Below are positions 5,547 to 6,216 of a stretch of 6,216 nucleotides of DNA, in pieces; position 1 is the first letter of the stretch; every line of letters begins with the position of its first letter. Made by a program: the position numbers and the translations under genes. A model generated the notes under the pieces. It had not been told where the DNA came from. It saw nothing but the letters and a program-made list of their open reading frames with translations, and ran no database searches. Source of the DNA: Phycisphaerales bacterium (GTDB lineage Bacteria; Planctomycetota; Phycisphaerae; Tepidisphaerales; Tepidisphaeraceae); contig JAQGHJ010000578.1 of the NCBI GenBank assembly GCA_028288905.1, positions 1 to 6,216 of the forward strand, read 5' to 3'.

Positions 5547-6216
5547 ATGACCGCCGTTCGTCCCCACCGTGTTCTCGCCGGTTTCGCGCTTTCTGCCGCT
5601 TCGGCGTTGATCGGGTGTAATCGCGAGGGCGGGTCGAGCCAGGGCCCCGTCAGCCGCCCGGTGGTCACCGCCGGCACGGTAGCCGTGAGCGGGAAGGTCA
5701 CGTTCGACGGACCGCCTCCCCCGCCGGGCACCCTCGGCGAGCAGCTCTGCTGCGACAAGAAGGTGGCGATCCCGGACGAGTCGCTCGTCGTCGAGGCGGG
5801 CGGCGGCGTGCGGAACGTCGTCGTCTACCTGAAGGACGGCCCGAACGTGGCGAGTCCCCCGCCGCCGGCCGTGCTGGACCAAGCGGGCTGCCGGTACGTG
5901 CCGCACGTGTTGGCCGTCCGGGCCGGGCAGCCGGTGACGGTCAAGTCGAGCGACCCGACCCTGCACAACGCCCACGCGGACAAGGGGACGAACAAGCCGT
6001 TCAACCTGCCGTTCGCCGACGCCGGGGACGCCAAGACGGTGACGTTCCCGTCCCCGGAGGTGGCCGTCCGGGTGCGGTGCGACGTACACCAGTGGATGGG
6101 CGCGTACGTGGCGGTGTTCGACCACCCGTACTACGCCGTCACCGGCGAGGGCGGGCGGTTCGAGTTGCCGAACGTACCGGCCGGCACGTACACGCTCGTC
6201 GCTTGGCACGAGCGGT
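5547..6216 (+). CDS. Cupredoxin-like lipoprotein with a carboxypeptidase-regulatory-like C-terminal part (3' partial)
   Basis: The first 223 codons are present; the gene continues past the window. A lipoprotein signal is clear: basic start (MTAVRPHR), hydrophobic core, then lipobox LIGC with Cys24 as the lipidated residue. A Pro-rich linker precedes the folded region. From about residue 75 to 190 the sequence resembles a cupredoxin: a VVVYL strand, His140 in LHNAH, and C178-x2-H181-x2-M184 (CDVHQWM). His140, Cys178, His181 and Met184 would be the type 1 copper ligand set. From about 192 a GEGGRFELPNVPAGTYTLVAWHE block resembles the small beta-sandwich found in carboxypeptidase-regulatory-like domains. 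Cys68-Cys69 and Cys115 are additional cysteines. The protein would be anchored on the outer side of a membrane. Next to oxidase genes it may shuttle electrons or copper, which is an inference. An in-frame TTG at 5511, with AGGAGA ten bases upstream (5495-5500), is an alternative start that would add 12 residues. Confidence 0.8.
   Translation, partial: MTAVRPHRVLAGFALSAASALIGCNREGGSSQGPVSRPVVTAGTVAVSGKVTFDGPPPPPGTLGEQLCCDKKVAIPDESLVVEAGGGVRNVVVYLKDGPNVASPPPPAVLDQAGCRYVPHVLAVRAGQPVTVKSSDPTLHNAHADKGTNKPFNLPFADAGDAKTVTFPSPEVAVRVRCDVHQWMGAYVAVFDHPYYAVTGEGGRFELPNVPAGTYTLVAWHER

Noticed and set aside
4326..6209. 627-codon open frame on the minus strand over ctaB and the lipoprotein gene
   Set aside because: It has the same shadow composition, crosses several real genes and gaps, and shows no recognisable motif.

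Overview
The window is high-GC DNA carrying one co-oriented (+) gene cluster for an aerobic terminal oxidase and its heme A supply. In order it holds the 3' end of coxB (subunit II), coxA (subunit I), ctaA (heme A synthase), ctaB (heme O synthase) and the 5' part of a cupredoxin-like lipoprotein gene. The organism looks like a planctomycete, probably of the Gemmata group. This rests on the high GC, the lack of clear Shine-Dalgarno sites, the style of the proteins, and two intergenic repeats of kinds I recall as common in planctomycete genomes: a GGCTGGAAGCC-type inverted hairpin pair and a GTAGGCR tandem repeat. It is an inference, not a measured assignment.

Layout: 1-114 is the coxB tail with the last two CuA ligands. 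115-280 is a gap with two overlapping palindromes. 281-2578 is coxA. 2579-2928 is a 350-base gap holding a 130-bp REPIN-like inverted repeat. 2929-4287 is ctaA (upstream starts possible). 4288-4415 is a gap ending in a strong hairpin just before the next start. 4416-5447 is ctaB. 5448-5546 is a gap with a four-copy 7-bp tandem repeat and a purine-rich tract. 5547 to the window end is the lipoprotein gene, which runs off the edge. Long open frames on the minus strand and in other plus frames are Arg/Pro/Ala-rich shadows of these genes.

Together, CtaB farnesylates heme B to heme O and CtaA oxidises heme O to heme A. CoxA holds heme A and the heme a3-CuB centre, and CoxB feeds electrons through CuA. 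The exported copper-protein-like lipoprotein could donate electrons or copper, but nothing in the window proves that. No subunit III or IV gene lies between coxA and ctaA.

The most unusual points are: a type A2 oxidase signature (YSHPAVY, without the usual Glu); a CoxA insertion of about 130 residues that adds a Pro/Ala-rich periplasmic loop and a predicted extra helix pair; a second, separate extra helix pair in CtaA; a threefold HAHPx repeat at the CoxA N-terminus; and the REPIN-like element splitting the cluster. I see no CRISPR array, tRNA, rRNA, transposase, or wholly unknown system.
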